The notes under the pieces are model-generated. The model worked only from the letters and a program-made list of their open reading frames with translations. It had not been told where the DNA came from and did no database searches. The translations under genes were made by a program, and so were the position numbers. From Pseudomonas songnenensis (lineage in GTDB: Bacteria; Pseudomonadota; Gammaproteobacteria; Pseudomonadales; Pseudomonadaceae), in contig NZ_RFFN01000002.1 in assembly GCF_003696315.1 (NCBI RefSeq), forward strand, positions 648,813 through 712,812: 64,000 nt of DNA, read 5' to 3'. Below are positions 10,112 through 18,831 of this stretch, piece by piece. Within the stretch, counting starts at the first letter, position 1, and each line of letters begins with the position of its first letter.

Positions 10112-10771
10112 GTGCACGAAGACTTCTGGCAGGAGCGTTGGGCTCGCAACGAGATCGGTTTTCATCTTGACGACGTACATCCCGGTCTTCGCCGTCACTG
10201 GCCGCGGCTGGCCGTTCCGGCAGGGGCCACGGTACTGGTGCCGTTATGTGGCAAGAGTCTGGATCTGGCCTGGCTCGCCGGGCAGGGTTATCGGGTGCTG
10301 GGCGTCGAGCTGAGTCAGAAAGCTGTCGAAGCGTTTTTCTCAGAACAGCAGCTTGAAGCCGAGGTTTCCCAGGAAGGGTCGTACCGGGTCTATCGCGCCG
10401 GCGCGGTGGAAATCCGTTGTGGCGATTTCTTCGCGCTCAGTGCCGACGATGTGGCTGCGTGCCAGGGTGTCTACGACCGTGCGGCGCTGATCGCTCTGCC
10501 ACCTGCGATGCGTGAGCGCTACGCCATGCTGCTGACGGCCATCCTGCCGCCTGGCTGCCAGCAACTGCTGGTCACGCTGGACTATGACCAGACGGAAATG
10601 GACGGCCCGCCGTTTGCTGTCAGTCCACGCGAAGTGCGCGAGCTGTATGCCGCGGGATGGGATGTCGAGTTGCTGGAGGCCAAGGAGGTGCTGGAGCGCA
10701 ATCCGCGTATGCGTGAGCGCGGTCTGCAGCGGCTTGAGGAGCAGTTCCACAGATTGCAACGGCGGGGTTAG
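10112..10771 (+). CDS. tpm: Thiopurine S-methyltransferase (Tpm/TehB-like)
   Basis: SAM-dependent methyltransferase of the TPMT family, known in Pseudomonas for methylating thiopurines and for tellurite or selenite tolerance. The 219-residue product begins HEDFWQERW after a GTG start with GGATGGAGG eight bases upstream (10096-10104). The SAM-binding core is seen as [15 protein letters not shown], and [16 protein letters not shown] is a strong family marker. It is a cytosolic single-gene unit; its stop codon lies in the loop of a strong hairpin (10756-10781). Confidence in the family is high; the physiological substrate is not known. Confidence 0.93.
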   Translation: MHEDFWQERWARNEIGFHLDDVHPGLRRHWPRLAVPAGATVLVPLCGKSLDLAWLAGQGYRVLGVELSQKAVEAFFSEQQLEAEVSQEGSYRVYRAGAVEIRCGDFFALSADDVAACQGVYDRAALIALPPAMRERYAMLLTAILPPGCQQLLVTLDYDQTEMDGPPFAVSPREVRELYAAGWDVELLEAKEVLERNPRMRERGLQRLEEQFHRLQRRG

Positions 10772-10781
10772 CCGCCGTTGC
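10756..10781. terminator. Strong hairpin at the tpm 3' end
   Basis: GCAACGGCGG (10756-10765) pairs perfectly with CCGCCGTTGC (10772-10781), with the tpm TAG in the loop. It lies between the convergent genes tpm and the DUF2959 gene and may terminate both, but there is no T-run, so the role is uncertain. Confidence 0.4.
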
Positions 10782-10787
10782 GCGGGA

Positions 10788-11438
10788 TCAAGATCGGTTA
10801 TCCGCCTGTAATCGGCGAATGAAGGTGTCGGCCTCGTCGATGGCGCGCTGCATTTCCGCCATCAGCTGGTCGACGTTGCCTTGCAGCGTGCGGTATTCGC
10901 CGTGCAAGGCGCTGATAGCGCGGGCGTTGAGGTTGTGCTTGAGGAACAGTACCTGATCCCTGAGCACGCTGAGTACCGGCTCGATGCGCTTCTCCGCAGC
11001 CTTCATGCGCTGAAGCAACGTGCGGTACTCGGCGCGGGTGCGGCTGAGTTCCTTGGCGCTGGCGGCCTTTAGGCTGGCGTTGCTGTATTGCTTGAGCTCG
11101 TTTTCCCATTCCTTGAATAGCGCTTCGGCTACGTCCTCTACCGCCTCGATGCGAGTCCGAACATCGCGGGCGCTCGCTACGCTGGCTTCGTACTCGCGAT
11201 TGAGTGCTTCGTAGCGTTTCTCCAGATCACCACCCTTGACCTCGACAACGCTGCGATAGCGCTCCAGGGCGTCCTTGAACTGTTGCTTGGCTTCCTGTTG
11301 CGAGTCGCGGGCATCCTCCACTCGGCTGACGAGAATGTCGCGCTTGTGAATGCCAGCCTTCTCCATGGCGGAGTAGTAGGCGCTCTGGCAGCCGGACAGA
11401 GCGAGCAGAGCGCAGCAGGCGATTATGAAACGGCGCAT
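10788..11438 (-). CDS. DUF2959 family lipoprotein
   Basis: The 216-residue product starts with a lipoprotein signal (LLALSGCQS, acyl Cys at residue 17). The rest is strongly charged and helical with long coiled-coil character (residues about 35-210), including EDARDSQQEAKQQFKDALE. This pattern and length match the DUF2959 family, whose function is not established. It would sit at the envelope as a helical bundle. It has its own transcription unit, separated from htpX by a terminator. Confidence 0.82.
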   Translation of the reverse strand: MRRFIIACCALLALSGCQSAYYSAMEKAGIHKRDILVSRVEDARDSQQEAKQQFKDALERYRSVVEVKGGDLEKRYEALNREYEASVASARDVRTRIEAVEDVAEALFKEWENELKQYSNASLKAASAKELSRTRAEYRTLLQRMKAAEKRIEPVLSVLRDQVLFLKHNLNARAISALHGEYRTLQGNVDQLMAEMQRAIDEADTFIRRLQADNRS

Positions 11439-11480
11439 GGCGATTCCTTGTATGCGGGTTGAGTCAGCATAGACAAACGA

Positions 11481-11504
11481 AAAGGGCGACTTGCGTCGCC
11501 CTTT
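11481..11504 (-). terminator. Terminator after htpX
   Basis: AAAGGGCGAC (11481-11490) pairs with GTCGCCCTTT (11495-11504). Read on the minus strand the hairpin is followed by a T-rich tail, as expected for termination downstream of htpX. Confidence 0.8.
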
Positions 11505-11520
11505 TTCTATTCGCGCAAAC

Positions 11521-12393
11521 TCAGCCGCGCTGGCGCAGGGCTTCGATGCGGTCTTCCAGTGAAGGATGGGTCATGAACAGCCCGGCCATGCCATGCTTCA
11601 GCGAGCCGTTGATGCCGAACGCCTTGAGCGTATCGGGCATATGCACCGGCACGCCCTGTTCGGCGCGCAGGCGCTGCAGGGCACCGATCATGGCGCTGGT
11701 GCCGGCCAATTGGGCGCCGGCTTCGTCGGCGCGGTACTCACGTTTGCGCGAGAACCACATGACGATGATGCTGGCAAGGATGCCCAGGACCAGCTCGGCG
11801 AAGATCGTCGCGACGAAGTACCCGATGCCATGGCCGTCCTCGTTCTTGAGAATGGCCTTGTCGACGAAGTTGCCGAAGATTCGCGCGAAGAACATGACGA
11901 AGGTGTTCACCACGCCCTGGATCAGCGCCAGGGTCACCATGTCGCCATTGGCGACGTGGCCGATCTCGTGGGCCAGCACCGCGCGCACTTCATCCGGGGA
12001 GAAGCGCTCAAGCAGGCCCTGGCTGACGGCTACCAGTGCGTCGTTGCGGTTCCAGCCGGTGGCGAAGGCGTTGGCTTCGTAGGCCGGGAAGATGCCGACC
12101 TCGGGCATCTTGATGCCGGCTTCACGCGACAGTTGCTCGACGGTCTGCAGCAGCCACTGCTCGTGCCGGGTGCGTGGCTGACTGATGATCTCCGTGCGGG
12201 TGCTCATCTTTGCCATCCATTTGGAAATGAACAGCGAAATCAACGAGCCCGCGAAGCCAAACACTGCGCAAAACACCAGCAGACTGCCGTAGTTCTGGCC
12301 GGTGTAGCGATCGACCCCGAGTAGCTTCAGGGTGATGCTGGCGATGACCAGTACCGCAAGGTTGGTGGCCAGGAACAAGAAAATGCGCATCAT
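11521..12393 (-). CDS. htpX: Membrane zinc protease HtpX
   Basis: HtpX is an inner-membrane M48 zinc metalloprotease that works with FtsH in membrane protein quality control under heat or envelope stress. The 290-residue product has two N-terminal membrane helices (about 3-25 and 33-55), the zinc motif HEIGH in [14 protein letters not shown], two further helices, and a downstream EYRADEAGA segment with the third zinc ligand Glu. The length is the family norm. It stands as a single gene with a terminator behind it. Confidence 0.96.
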   Translation of the reverse strand: MMRIFLFLATNLAVLVIASITLKLLGVDRYTGQNYGSLLVFCAVFGFAGSLISLFISKWMAKMSTRTEIISQPRTRHEQWLLQTVEQLSREAGIKMPEVGIFPAYEANAFATGWNRNDALVAVSQGLLERFSPDEVRAVLAHEIGHVANGDMVTLALIQGVVNTFVMFFARIFGNFVDKAILKNEDGHGIGYFVATIFAELVLGILASIIVMWFSRKREYRADEAGAQLAGTSAMIGALQRLRAEQGVPVHMPDTLKAFGINGSLKHGMAGLFMTHPSLEDRIEALRQRG

Positions 12394-12481
12394 GTTGCGG
12401 CAGACTCCAGGGTAGGAATTGAAGAACGATAGGCTATATAAGGTGCGCCCCTGAGCTATTCAACCGGGCGACTATTTCAAG

Positions 12482-12952
12482 CTATGTCGTCTGTGCGGCA
12501 AGGCTGGAGTGCGAAGGTGAGTCGGGCTTGTTTTCGAACAGTAGCCGGGCCAGCTGGGCAATACGCTCGCCATGTCCGCCCTTCAGCGCATCGCGCAGCT
12601 GATGGGCAAGGCTGGCCTGGATGCGCAACACGCTGGGCGGCAGGCTGCGGTCGCCGGCGATGTATCCCGGTACGGCCCGCGTCAGGCGAATAAAGCCTTT
12701 TTCGGTGAGCACCGCCTGATCCAGAGCCTGAAACTGAATGGTGCTGTCGAAGCGTATATAACCTTCATCGGCCAGCCAGAGCAGTGCACCGAGGCAGCTC
12801 TGGTGGCGCTTGGTGGGAAGGCCGAACTCGTCGGGCTCTTCCCGGCCGATCAGATCCTCGACATATAGCGCAACCTTGCGCGGGAAGGCCTGGTAAAGCA
12901 TTAGCAGGCCGGCTGCCGCATCCTTGTAGAAATCGTCGATCTGCAGGTCCAT
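12482..12952 (-). CDS. Conserved hypothetical protein downstream of alaA
   Basis: The 156-residue soluble product has no signal sequence or membrane helix. It starts MDLQIDDFYKDAAAG and contains a likely winged-helix-like region (LLWLADEGYIRFDS, about residues 57-70). A similar small gene follows the alaA-type aminotransferase in P. aeruginosa (PA3797-PA3798 region, from memory). The ATG is four bases after the alaA stop, so the two are cotranscribed and perhaps coupled. Function is not known; a regulatory or accessory role to the aminotransferase is only a guess. Confidence 0.7.
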   Translation of the reverse strand: MDLQIDDFYKDAAAGLLMLYQAFPRKVALYVEDLIGREEPDEFGLPTKRHQSCLGALLWLADEGYIRFDSTIQFQALDQAVLTEKGFIRLTRAVPGYIAGDRSLPPSVLRIQASLAHQLRDALKGGHGERIAQLARLLFENKPDSPSHSSLAAQTT

Positions 12953-12956
12953 CGGC

Positions 12957-14168
12957 TTACTGCTGATAGGTCTTGAGGAAGTTGCCGATGCGGCCGATGG
13001 CCTGTTCCAGATCGTCCACGCGGGGCAGGGTGACCACGCGGAAGTGATCCGGCCACGGCCAGTTGAATGCCGTGCCCTGGACGATCAGCAGCTTCTCGGA
13101 AAGCAGCAGGTCAAGGACGAACTTCTCATCATTGTGGATGGGGCAGATCTTCGGGTCGATCCGCGGAAATGCGTAAAGCGCGCCCATTGGTTTGACGCAA
13201 CTGACGCCCGGAATGTCGTTGAGCAGTTCCCAGGTGCGATTGCGCTGCTCGAGCAGGCGACCCGGTGGTAGCACCAGATCGTTGATGCTCTGATATCCAC
13301 CCAGCGCGGTCTGGATCGCGTGCTGCGCCGGTACGTTGGCGCACAGGCGCATGTTGGCGAGGATATCCAGGCCTTCGATGTAGCTCTGCGCTTTGTGCTT
13401 CGGCCCCGAGATCGCTACCCAGCCAGAGCGGAAGCCAGCGACGCGATAGGACTTTGAAAGCCCGTTGAAGGTCAGGCAGAGTACGTCCGGGGCGAGAGAA
13501 GCGGTGGAAATGTGCACGGCGTCGTCGTAGAGGATCTTGTCGTAGATCTCGTCGGAAAACAGCACCAGCTTGTGCTGACGTGCCAGCTCCACCATGCCTT
13601 CGAGCACTTCTTTCGGGTAGACCGCGCCGGTCGGGTTGTTCGGGTTGATCAGCACCAGCGCTTTGGTGTTAGGCGTGATCTTGGCCTTGATGTCGGCCAG
13701 GTCCGGCCACCAGTTGGCCTGTTCGTCGCAGAGGTAATGCACCGGCTTGCCGCCGGCCAGACTCACCGCAGCCGTCCACAATGGGTAGTCCGGTGCAGGA
13801 ATCAGCACTTCGTCGCCGTTGTTCAACAGCGCCTGCATGGACATCACGATCAGCTCGGACACGCCGTTGCCAAGATAGATGTCTTCGATGCTGACGCCTT
13901 CCACCTGCTTCTGCTGGTAGTACTGCATGATTGCCTTGCGGGCGCTGAACAGACCTTTCGAGTCGCTGTAGCCCTGGGCAGTAGGCAGATTGCGGATCAC
14001 GTCCTGGAGGATCTCCTCCGGTGCTTCGAAACCGAACGGCGCCGGGTTGCCGATGTTCAGCTTGAGGATGCGATGGCCTTCCTCTTCCAGGCGTTTGGCG
14101 TGCTTGAGCACGGGCCCACGGATGTCGTAACAGACATTGGCGAGCTTGTTCGATTTGCTGACCTGCAT
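12957..14168 (-). CDS. alaA: Alanine-synthesising aminotransferase AlaA
   Basis: Fold-type I PLP aminotransferase that makes alanine from pyruvate and glutamate. The 403-residue product shows the class I layout: YLGNGVSELI for cofactor binding, NPNNPTGAVYP, SDEIYDKILYD, and the PLP-binding Lys in NGLSKSYRVAGFRSGW. Length and N-terminus (SNKLANVCYDIRGPV) fit the AlaA/YfbQ group. The start is supported by AGGATC before the ATG. It is divergent from msrB, with about 190 bases of shared upstream region. Confidence 0.93.
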   Translation of the reverse strand: MQVSKSNKLANVCYDIRGPVLKHAKRLEEEGHRILKLNIGNPAPFGFEAPEEILQDVIRNLPTAQGYSDSKGLFSARKAIMQYYQQKQVEGVSIEDIYLGNGVSELIVMSMQALLNNGDEVLIPAPDYPLWTAAVSLAGGKPVHYLCDEQANWWPDLADIKAKITPNTKALVLINPNNPTGAVYPKEVLEGMVELARQHKLVLFSDEIYDKILYDDAVHISTASLAPDVLCLTFNGLSKSYRVAGFRSGWVAISGPKHKAQSYIEGLDILANMRLCANVPAQHAIQTALGGYQSINDLVLPPGRLLEQRNRTWELLNDIPGVSCVKPMGALYAFPRIDPKICPIHNDEKFVLDLLLSEKLLIVQGTAFNWPWPDHFRVVTLPRVDDLEQAIGRIGNFLKTYQQ

Positions 14169-14358
14169 GATCCTGAGTGTCCCGAAGTGAAAACGCGCCA
14201 GTTCCGGAAATGGCTGGTCACGTTTGGCATGAACCCGGGCGCCTTGGCAGTCGGAAACCCCGCTGCCAGACTAGGCGTCGAAGAGGGACGCATGATACGT
14301 GCGCCCCGACCACCGGAAAAGGTACAGATCGGCCTTTTTTGAGCTGAGGAGTGTATCG

Positions 14359-14757
14359 ATGGAAAAGTTGGAAAAACCGCTCGATGTCTGGCGCGAGGAG
14401 CTCTCCGACGAACAGTTCCAGATCTGTCGGTTGGGCGCCACCGAGCGACCCTTCACCGGCAAGTACAACGACACCAGGACACCGGGAATCTACCATTGCG
14501 CCTGCTGCGACGAGCCGCTGTTCGATGCCGACGCGAAGTTCGATTCCGGCTGTGGCTGGCCCAGCTATTTTCAGCCGGTGAGCGCTACGGCCATCGCCAG
14601 CCTGGATGATTTCAGCCACGGCATGCACCGGATCGAGGTGAGATGTGCGCGTTGCGATGCTCATCTTGGTCATGTGTTTCCGGATGGCCCGCAGCCGACC
14701 GGATTGCGCTACTGCATCAATTCTGCCTCTCTCAATTTGAAGCCGCGCGAGGCCTGA
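14359..14757 (+). CDS. msrB: Peptide-methionine (R)-S-oxide reductase MsrB
   Basis: MsrB reduces methionine-R-sulfoxide in damaged proteins. The 132-residue cytosolic protein contains the two zinc CxxC pairs (CACCDEPLF and CARCDAHLG), the CGWPSY substrate loop and the catalytic Cys in RYCINSASL. The ATG at 14359 has AGGAG at 14347-14351; an in-frame ATG 20 codons earlier is unlikely. The glutathione peroxidase gene follows 28 bases later with its own ribosome site, forming a small oxidative-damage operon. Confidence 0.95.
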   Translation: MEKLEKPLDVWREELSDEQFQICRLGATERPFTGKYNDTRTPGIYHCACCDEPLFDADAKFDSGCGWPSYFQPVSATAIASLDDFSHGMHRIEVRCARCDAHLGHVFPDGPQPTGLRYCINSASLNLKPREA

Positions 14758-14785
14758 GTGCCTTGTCGGTCGCAAGGAGCCGCGC

Positions 14786-15268
14786 ATGCACGATCCATTG
14801 CTGGACATTCCCTGCGTCACCATCGAGGGAGAAACGAAGACGCTGGCGGACTTCGGCGCCAAGGTACTGCTGGTCGTGAACACCGCCAGTCAATGCGGCT
14901 TCACTCCGCAGTACAAGGGGCTGGAGGAACTGTGGCAGCGTTACGGCGAGCGCGGGCTGGTGGTGCTCGGCTTTCCTTGCAATCAGTTCGGTCGGCAGGA
15001 ACCGGACGGTGAGCAAGAGATTGCGGCATTCTGCGAGCGACGCTTCGGAGTCTCCTTTCCGCTGTTCGGCAAGGTCGAGGTCAATGGCAGTGACGCCCAT
15101 CCCCTGTTCATTGAACTGAAGAAGCGGGCGCCTGGCTTGCTGGGTAGCAAGGCGATCAAGTGGAATTTCACCAAGTTTCTCATCACCGATCAGGGAAAGA
15201 CGGTCCGGCGCTATGCCTCACGCACCGCACCGCAGGCGCTGGCGGAGGAGATCGAAGCGCTGCTCTGA
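14786..15268 (+). CDS. Glutathione peroxidase family protein
   Basis: Thiol peroxidase of the GPx/BtuE family, reducing hydroperoxides with thioredoxin or glutathione. The 160-residue protein has the peroxidatic Cys in NTASQCGFTPQYKGLEEL (about residue 37), the second family block FPCNQFGRQEP, and the Trp/Asn of the tetrad in KWNFTKFL. It uses Cys, not selenocysteine. AAGGAG precedes the ATG by six bases. It is downstream of msrB, which fits a shared role in oxidative defence, and ends at a clear terminator. Confidence 0.94.
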   Translation: MHDPLLDIPCVTIEGETKTLADFGAKVLLVVNTASQCGFTPQYKGLEELWQRYGERGLVVLGFPCNQFGRQEPDGEQEIAAFCERRFGVSFPLFGKVEVNGSDAHPLFIELKKRAPGLLGSKAIKWNFTKFLITDQGKTVRRYASRTAPQALAEEIEALL

Positions 15269-15302
15269 TGCTGGGGGTTGAAGCGAGTCGTTCTGCCTGT
15301 TC

Positions 15303-15325
15303 GGCCCGGTCATGCCGGGCCTTTT
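15303..15325 (+). terminator. Terminator after the msrB-gpx unit
   Basis: GGCCCGG (15303-15309) pairs with CCGGGCC (15315-15321) around TCATG and is followed by TTTT. Confidence 0.85.
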
Positions 15326-15343
15326 CGTTTCCGGGAGTAAGCA

Positions 15344-16234
15344 ATGGATGTCGAGTTGAAAGCCTTTCTGCGGCGCGCCGAGGATTTGTTGGCGCGCATA
15401 GAGCCGCTGTTGCCATCCCAGCCGCCGAGCATTGATTGGGAGCATACGCTGGCCGCACGTTGGCAACGTGATGCACGCAGTGGCCATCTGGCGCCGTTGC
15501 AGGTCAGCCTGGATATGCAGCTGGGGGATCTGATCGGTATTGATCGGCAACGCGATCTGCTCGCGGCGAACACACGTCAGTTCGTCGATGGGCTGCCGGC
15601 CAACCATGTGCTGCTCTGGGGGGCTCGTGGTACCGGAAAGTCCTCGCTGATCCGTGCCCTGTTGGCCGGGTACGCCGAGAGCGGGCTGCGTCTGATCGAA
15701 ATCGAGCGCGACCATCTGGCCGATCTGCCGCGGGTGGTGGAGCAGCTGGCAGGGCTGCAACAGGCGTTCGTATTGTTCTGTGACGATCTGTCGTTTGAGG
15801 CAGGTGAAGGTGACTATCGGGTGCTCAAGAGCGTGCTCGACGGATCGCTGGAGCGTGCGCCAGAGAATGTCCTGCTATATGCCACTTCCAATCGGCGGCA
15901 CCTGGTGCCCGAGCGTCAGAGCGACAACGAAAATTGGCAGATGGTCGATGGTGAGCTGCATCCGAACGAGGCGGTGGAAGACAAGATTGCCTTGTCCGAT
16001 CGTTTCGGGCTGTGGCTGTCGTTCTATCCGTTCACGCAGCAGCACTACCTCAGCGTGGTGCGCCACTGGATCGATTCGCTGGCACGTAAGGCACAGTTGC
16101 AGTGGAGCTGGGATGAGGCGCTGGAGAAGGATGCGATTTGCTGGGCCAGCGGGCGGGGCAATCGTAATGGCCGTTGCGCCTACCAGTACGCGCGTCAATG
16201 GGTAGGCAAACGTCTGCTGCAAGGGCAGGGCTGA
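15344..16234 (+). CDS. DUF815 family AAA+ ATPase
   Basis: The 296-residue protein is a P-loop ATPase of the DUF815 family. The Walker A motif is GARGTGKSSLIRALL (near residue 91), Walker B is FVLFCDDLSFE (near 143), and a sensor-like YATSNRRHLVPER follows, typical of AAA+ proteins. The N-terminal 80 residues form a helical leader. The physiological partner is unknown for this family. It is a single gene with GGGAG before the ATG, and a weak GC hairpin (16241-16268) lies just after the stop. Confidence 0.85.
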   Translation: MDVELKAFLRRAEDLLARIEPLLPSQPPSIDWEHTLAARWQRDARSGHLAPLQVSLDMQLGDLIGIDRQRDLLAANTRQFVDGLPANHVLLWGARGTGKSSLIRALLAGYAESGLRLIEIERDHLADLPRVVEQLAGLQQAFVLFCDDLSFEAGEGDYRVLKSVLDGSLERAPENVLLYATSNRRHLVPERQSDNENWQMVDGELHPNEAVEDKIALSDRFGLWLSFYPFTQQHYLSVVRHWIDSLARKAQLQWSWDEALEKDAICWASGRGNRNGRCAYQYARQWVGKRLLQGQG

Positions 16235-16286
16235 TGTCGCCGGCCCGCTGCTCCAGAGCAACGGGCCGTGTTGTGCTGCTGGCCTA

Positions 16287-16964
16287 TCAGGCTGTGACGG
16301 GCTTGCCCATTTCCTTCAGCTTGGCATTCATGCGCTGCTCGTCCGGCAGCAGGCTGGCGACCGAAGGCAATGCCAGCATCCGTGCGTGGTGGGCGGCCAG
16401 GTTGGGCCAGCGTTGTGCGTCGAGCTGTTCACCACCATGGGCCATGTTGATCAGTTGGCAGGTGACCGCGATGTCAGCCATTGAAAGACTGTCGCCAACG
16501 AAGAACTGCTGCTGACCGAGTTGCCCCTCCAGATAATCGAAGTGTGACGGGAGCTTTTCCTGCACGGCGGCTTGCACGGCCTCTTCGTTGCACGGATGGC
16601 CGGAGGTCGGCTTGAGGATGCGGTTACGGAAAACGGTAAAGGTGGTCAGTGGTGCCAGTTCGTAGTCTGCGTATTTTTCCAACCAGCGTACGCGTCCACG
16701 CTCTTGCGCATTCTCGCCGTAAAGGCCTGCCGTTTCGGGATAGGCTTCCTCGAGGTACTGACAGATGACGCTCGAGTCAGCGAGGGTGCAGTCACCATCT
16801 TTGAGCGCAGGGATACGGCCGAGGGGATTGATCTCCAGATACCACTGCGGTGGTGTAAACGGCATAACCGTTTCGAGCCGGTATTCGAGCCCTTTTTCGA
16901 GCAGGCAAAGGCGCACTTTACGCACGAATGGCGAGAGGGGGACGCCAAACACGGTCATTGTCAT
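16287..16964 (-). CDS. Glutathione S-transferase family protein
   Basis: The 225-residue cytosolic protein has a thioredoxin-like N-terminal domain (MTMTVFGVPLSPFVRKVRL, with the catalytic Ser-type SPF motif at about residues 11-13), the glutathione-binding NPLGRIPAL and DSSVICQYLEE, and an all-helical C-terminal domain with SMADIAVTCQL. This is a standard GST layout. GGAG lies six bases before the ATG. The substrate cannot be told from sequence, and its neighbours do not suggest a pathway. Confidence 0.9.
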   Translation of the reverse strand: MTMTVFGVPLSPFVRKVRLCLLEKGLEYRLETVMPFTPPQWYLEINPLGRIPALKDGDCTLADSSVICQYLEEAYPETAGLYGENAQERGRVRWLEKYADYELAPLTTFTVFRNRILKPTSGHPCNEEAVQAAVQEKLPSHFDYLEGQLGQQQFFVGDSLSMADIAVTCQLINMAHGGEQLDAQRWPNLAAHHARMLALPSVASLLPDEQRMNAKLKEMGKPVTA

Positions 16965-17020
16965 ACTGTTCTCCGTGGCGGGTTATTGCTGGTTCGATCT
17001 CGTCGACAGGCCTCTGCCCG

Positions 17021-17788
17021 TCAGTACACGTTTTTCTTCTTCCAGAGATCTTCGTCATCGAATGCTTTCATGCCTTCCGCCAGCTCGCTTGGTTCGTCTG
17101 CTTTCGGACGCTCATGGTTCAGTACCAGCGCGTTGGAGTGTTCCAGCAGCGCTTCCAGCTGTTTGAGCTGAGCCTGGTAAGCAGCCGGTGCGGGTTGCCG
17201 ACGGATATGCTGGATGCCCCGCTCGAAGGCAAGGCGCGCACGCTGGGGCTGGTTCTGTTGCAGCGCGAGTCGGCCCAGTCCGGCGAAGTACTCGATATGC
17301 AATATCGCCAGCATGCGCTGGATGTCCTGTACCCAGTGTTTGGCCTCGGTCTGCTTTAGCAGCCCTTCCTTGGCAGCACGCACGATCTGTGCGTGGAGAT
17401 CTTCCAGCATGAAGCGGCTTTCCTTGGCCTGAGCTTCGGTCAGTATCTGGCGTGGTGGATTGCTTACCTGGATGGCTTCGCCTTTTGCAGCCTCGCTGCG
17501 AAGCGTCTGGATGCGCGCGCTCAGTTTGTCATTGCTTTTGTCCAGCGGCTGCAGGCGCTCGCTGAGGTTCAGCTCGAGACGTGTAAGCAGCAGTTTGAGC
17601 GCGGGCGTCATCATCTGGCCCGGCAGGCCGTCGGAGAGGTCGGCGCACCGACGGCAGCGATCAGAGAGGTCTGCACGCTTGCGCGCTTTTTCCAGATTGC
17701 TCTTTTCAACGATCTGAATGGTGTAGACGATGCTGACCAGTAGAAACACACCGGCCAGGATCAATCCTGTGATCATAAGTGGAGACAC
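17021..17788 (-). CDS. Inner-membrane anchored coiled-coil protein, unknown function
   Basis: The product has a single N-terminal membrane helix (MITGLILAGVFLLVSIVYTIQIV) followed by about 220 mostly helical, charged residues. The C-terminal part looks TPR-like (FAGLGRLALQQNQPQRARLAFERGI). The GTG at 17788 is preferred because GAGAGG lies eight bases upstream; it gives 255 residues. An upstream in-frame ATG at 17938 would add 50 residues with no membrane or family logic and would run into the tRNA promoter. I do not recognise a characterised family. It is divergent from the tRNA genes. Confidence 0.7.
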   Translation of the reverse strand: MSPLMITGLILAGVFLLVSIVYTIQIVEKSNLEKARKRADLSDRCRRCADLSDGLPGQMMTPALKLLLTRLELNLSERLQPLDKSNDKLSARIQTLRSEAAKGEAIQVSNPPRQILTEAQAKESRFMLEDLHAQIVRAAKEGLLKQTEAKHWVQDIQRMLAILHIEYFAGLGRLALQQNQPQRARLAFERGIQHIRRQPAPAAYQAQLKQLEALLEHSNALVLNHERPKADEPSELAEGMKAFDDEDLWKKKNVY

Positions 17789-17900
17789 TAACCGCACCTC
17801 TCGAGCCGCTGGCTTTTGGCCTGAGTGTAGTGGCTCGGCGATTGGGCTGATAGCTCTGCTTGCCGTTTGGTGGGGGTGCAAAAAAATTTTCAAACTACGC

Positions 17901-17929
17901 TTGACGAGGTTCAGGCGGCTCCATAGAAT
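17901..17929 (+). promoter_or_regulatory. Strong sigma-70 promoter of the tRNA-Glu/tRNA-Gly unit
   Basis: TTGACG (17901-17906), a 17-base spacer and TAGAAT (17924-17929) form a near-consensus promoter followed by a GC-rich discriminator (GCGCGCC), as is usual for stable RNA genes under stringent control. An A/T-rich stretch just upstream (17880-17893) may act as an UP element. Confidence 0.8.
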
Positions 17930-18001
17930 GCGCGCCACTTGCAGCGTGAAGCACTAAGCAGAGCGCTGGAAGCCGGAATGAAGCTGAAGTTTCCGGGCAG
18001 C

Positions 18002-18077
18002 GTCCCCTTCGTCTAGTGGCCTAGGACACCGCCCTTTCACGGCGGTAACAGGGGTTCGAGTCCCCTAGGGGACGCCA
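18002..18077 (+). tRNA. tRNA-Glu (anticodon TTC)
   Basis: Complete cloverleaf: acceptor GTCCCCT pairs with AGGGGAC, discriminator G, encoded CCA at 18075-18077. The anticodon stem CCGCC/GGCGG closes a loop with TTC, and GGTTCGAGTCC is the T-arm. It is the first gene of a two-tRNA transcript. Confidence 0.97.
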
Positions 18078-18082
18078 TATTT

Positions 18083-18158
<76 letters not shown>

Positions 18159-18195
18159 AATTCTCTTCAAGCCTTCCATGAGGCGATGAAGAACG

Positions 18196-18222
18196 AAAAA
18201 GCGACGTTAGGGTCGCTTTTTT
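18196..18222 (+). terminator. Terminator of the tRNA unit
   Basis: AAAAAGCGAC (from 18196) pairs with GTCGCTTTTTT (from 18212) over a short GTTAGG loop, with a T-run at the end. Confidence 0.85.
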
Positions 18223-18357
18223 CGTTTCTGCCGGTGCATAGGGAAGTGTTGGTGGAATTGCCATTGGCGCGGCCATCGGGACGGCCTCGACCAAAGCCGC
18301 CCAGCGCATGATCCTTCCGTGGCAGCCGTATCGTTCGCCTGGCCTGATCCACTGATT

Positions 18358-18648
18358 TCAGGTGTATTTGGTGAAAATGCTGCGCACTCTGGCCAGAGTC
18401 TCGCCGGTATCCTGAGCCTGGTCGTGCAAAGCCTCCTCGATCAGGCAGGTCAGCATCAGTCGATATGCCTTGTCCAATGCGCTACGAGCAGCGGAGAACT
18501 GCTGGGCGATCGCTTCGCAATCCTCCCCGCGCTTGATCATTGCCTGAATACCGCGCACCTGCCCCTCGACCCTCGCGAGCCGTTTCAGCATGGCCTGCTG
18601 TTGATGCTGCAGGTCTGCAGGTTCGCTGGGCGTGGTCTGGTCATTCAT
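18358..18648 (-). CDS. CsoR/FrmR/CstR-family transcriptional repressor
   Basis: A 96-residue all-helical DUF156 repressor (LKRLARVEGQVRGIQAMI is the family's DNA-binding face). Members sense copper, nickel, formaldehyde or persulfide. Here the first ligand Cys is kept (Cys44, in GEDCEAI). The position 29 residues further on, Cys in both CsoR and CstR, is Ala, and a Cys occurs instead at +24 (Cys68). That is neither the canonical CsoR (Cys/His/Cys) nor the CstR (Cys/Cys) arrangement. Beside sulfide-oxidation genes it most likely senses reactive sulfur, but metal sensing is possible. A G-rich palindrome of the kind this family binds lies 66 bases upstream of its start. Confidence 0.85.
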   Translation of the reverse strand: MNDQTTPSEPADLQHQQQAMLKRLARVEGQVRGIQAMIKRGEDCEAIAQQFSAARSALDKAYRLMLTCLIEEALHDQAQDTGETLARVRSIFTKYT

Positions 18649-18713
18649 GCGGCTACCTCTACATCACTGGGAGGGGAGGTGACGATGCTCCAGGACTGGA
18701 GCGTCGGCCTCCT

Positions 18714-18729
18714 ATACGGGTAGGGGCAT
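18714..18729. promoter_or_regulatory. Candidate CsoR-family operator, site 1
   Basis: ATACGGGTAGGGGCAT matches site 2 at 25091-25106 at 14 of 16 bases and has the G-rich half-site form typical of CsoR-family operators. It lies between the divergent csoR-like and arsR-like genes and, on the minus strand, overlaps a possible -10 (TATAGG). Confidence 0.55.
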
Positions 18730-18773
18730 GCTATCGATGCCGAAGTCCGCGGCCAACATCTTTCGGTGGGCTC

Positions 18774-18804
18774 TTGCATAACAATATATAAATAAATATA
18801 TTGT
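18774..18804 (+). promoter_or_regulatory. Promoter and overlapping ArsR-type operator
   Basis: TTGCAT (18774-18779), 17 bases, then TATATT (18797-18802) form a good sigma-70 promoter for the arsR-yeeE operon. A perfect inverted repeat, ACAATATA (18781-18788) and TATATTGT (18797-18804), covers the spacer and -10. AT-rich palindromes over the promoter are the usual BigR/SqrR-type site, so autorepression is likely. Confidence 0.7.
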
Positions 18805-18831
18805 ATTTGTCTTAATCATTTTTCCGCGGCC

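Noticed and set aside
16241..16268. GC hairpin after the DUF815 gene as terminator
   Set aside because: CGGCCCG/CGGGCCG pairs over a long loop but no T-run follows, so it was not listed as a terminator.
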